5,985 nt of DNA from positions 1 through 5,985 of the forward strand of contig JAQUSA010000069.1 in NCBI GenBank assembly GCA_028715315.1, in the 5' to 3' direction. Both the position numbers and the translations under genes were made by a program. This DNA comes from Candidatus Omnitrophota bacterium. GTDB taxonomy: Bacteria; Omnitrophota; Gorgyraeia; Pluralincolimonadales; Pluralincolimonadaceae. Positions 5,010 to 5,985 of this stretch are shown one piece after another. The notes below the pieces were generated by a model. The model saw nothing but the letters and a program-made list of their open reading frames with translations. It was not told the origin of the DNA and did no database searches. Positions within the stretch are counted from its first letter, which is position 1. Each line of letters opens with the position of its first letter.

Positions 5010-5985
5010 TCAGTTAAAGAAGACTTTTATCTCCTTTACTTTCCTGTCCCTGATCATCGCTGAATACGGTTCGGGCACCTCTCCGGCAAAAGGTTTGGCC
5101 GTCCCGTCCTCCAGCGTCACTTCATACCTTGCCTCCATCTTTTCCCCAACGGCCCCAAACAGGTCTTTCATCTTAGGATTGAAATATGTGACAGGGATGC
5201 TCCCGAGAAGCATGAACTTCATGGTCCCCTTCCTGACGGTCTCGTCGATAAGAGCCCCATCCGGCAGGTAATAGCTGGCCTTGCGGTCTCTCTTCAGGAA
5301 CATCTCCCCCGGCAATACGGGGCATAGCTTGAATGATAACTTCCCGCTCTTATCGAGCCCAAACGGCTGGCCGCCCGTCATCATGATAAGCCACATGTGG
5401 ACGAATTCGGCGGTCGAGCCCGAAAGCCTCGCGTAGAAGCCCTGGCCGTGAACCTTCTTGTCCGGGTGCGCGCTGCTCGCTATAAAAGAAGAGTTCTCAA
5501 ATATGCTCCTGCCGTAGACCTCCGGCTTGAGGAACGGCACCAGCACGTTCTTCATGTTCTTGAAGAAGTCGCCATAAAGGCCCGCCTTGAGCAGCTCGAG
5601 CATATACTTGTATTCCATGTGCAGCCATATCGACTGGTTCTCGAGCCAGCCCGGATTGAACGTCTTAGTCCTCCCTATCTCATAAGGCTGGTCCGCCAGC
5701 GAAGCGTTCACGCAGAACATCTTAAGCTTCCTGTCTACGAGGGCGCTCTTCATAAGGTTGCGGTGCAGCCCCGCTGCGACCGAAGCGTCCTTCTCCGCCC
5801 TCAGCGCGTGCACCTGCGCTTCAAGGAACAGCGGCAGCGGTTTCGAGTCGAACTTCGCGACCTTTATGCACGGCAGCCCCTTGAAATTCACCTTCGGCGT
5901 CTCCCTGCCGTTCGCGCCGGTATATGTTATCTGCTCGTATTCGACCGGGATATTCATGAAATACCCCGAGAAGAGCCCTGACTTC
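5010..5985 (-). CDS. C-terminal part of a GH94-like carbohydrate-active protein (5' end outside the window)
   Basis: The frame is open to the right edge, so the ATG at 5957 is internal; 324 residues of a longer protein are visible. The pattern fits the C-terminal half of an (alpha/alpha)6 barrel and closing beta-domain as in GH94 glycoside phosphorylases and relatives. Numbering from the Met at 5957: WLENQSIWLHMEYKYML (about 104-120) matches the ENGSIFxHA helix, PEVYGRSIFENSSF (145-158) the substrate-cleft loop, RLSGSTAEFVHMWL (177-190) the GTAAW-type helix, and GQPFGLDKSGKLSF...LP (196-215) the domain after the barrel. The catalytic Asp of GH94 would lie upstream, outside the window. No secretion signal can be judged. 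Co-transcription with the GH35 enzyme suggests a shared oligosaccharide pathway, phosphorolytic or hydrolytic. GH36/GH65-type relatives or a non-catalytic homologue are alternatives. Confidence 0.75.
   Translation of the reverse strand, partial: KSGLFSGYFMNIPVEYEQITYTGANGRETPKVNFKGLPCIKVAKFDSKPLPLFLEAQVHALRAEKDASVAAGLHRNLMKSALVDRKLKMFCVNASLADQPYEIGRTKTFNPGWLENQSIWLHMEYKYMLELLKAGLYGDFFKNMKNVLVPFLKPEVYGRSIFENSSFIASSAHPDKKVHGQGFYARLSGSTAEFVHMWLIMMTGGQPFGLDKSGKLSFKLCPVLPGEMFLKRDRKASYYLPDGALIDETVRKGTMKFMLLGSIPVTYFNPKMKDLFGAVGEKMEARYEVTLEDGTAKPFAGEVPEPYSAMIRDRKVKEIKVFFN

Noticed and set aside
3995..5017. Long plus-strand open frame of 340 codons
   Set aside because: It lies opposite the GH35 gene, is Arg/Val/Leu-rich without family motifs, and exists because the GC-rich coding strand rarely yields stops in this frame.
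5397..5981. Plus-strand open frame of 194 codons
   Set aside because: Antisense shadow of the GH94-like gene, whose minus-strand motifs are clear.

Overview
The window is bacterial and all recognisable genes lie on the minus strand, so they are described right to left. Two GC-rich blocks of ordinary chromosomal genes flank an AT-rich insert of about 1.5 kb that looks like two integron gene cassettes. Contrast, counted directly: bases 4021-4080 hold 39 G/C of 60, whereas 1441-1500 hold 16 of 60. Glycan-degrading enzymes, an Ech/formate-hydrogenlyase-type membrane subunit and an H-X9-DG-type pseudopilin-like protein together suggest an anaerobic or fermentative member of the PVC/Omnitrophota-like lineages. 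That placement is inference and weak.

Right block (5985-2228): the 3' part of a gene for a GH94-like (alpha/alpha)6 carbohydrate-active protein, then, 13 bases further on with its own strong ribosome-binding site, a complete GH35 beta-galactosidase-type enzyme of 922 residues. They form a two-gene (or longer) cytoplasmic glycan-processing operon. The GH35 protein would release terminal sugars and the GH94-like protein may act on the resulting oligosaccharides.

Middle block (about 2198-743): a short cassette array in the same orientation. Cassette 1 starts at a perfect GTTRRRY core site (2198-2192), carries a 146-residue membrane-anchored pseudopilin-like protein, and ends in a 75-base attC-like site (1716-1642). 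Cassette 2 starts at that site's core, with its start codon overlapping it, carries a 282-residue protein with a possible PD-(D/E)XK nuclease core, and ends in a second attC-like left half (790-760) placed right after the stop codon. Both attC-like sites share ATTTCnnnnCAACGGnCTG. In each cassette the trailing R'' box is nearly the reverse complement of that cassette's own leading core site, as expected if each once existed as a circle. No integrase gene is in the window, and the right half of the second attC is not recognisable.

Left block (758-1): a near-consensus sigma-70 promoter (TTGACA, 17 bases, TAAAAT), an imperfect stem-loop in the presumed leader, and the N-terminal 216 residues of a proton-antiporter-like subunit of the HyfB/HycC/EchA family, cut by the window edge. 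This protein begins about two transmembrane helices later than E. coli HyfB, so the insert may sit at a rearranged 5' end of the operon.
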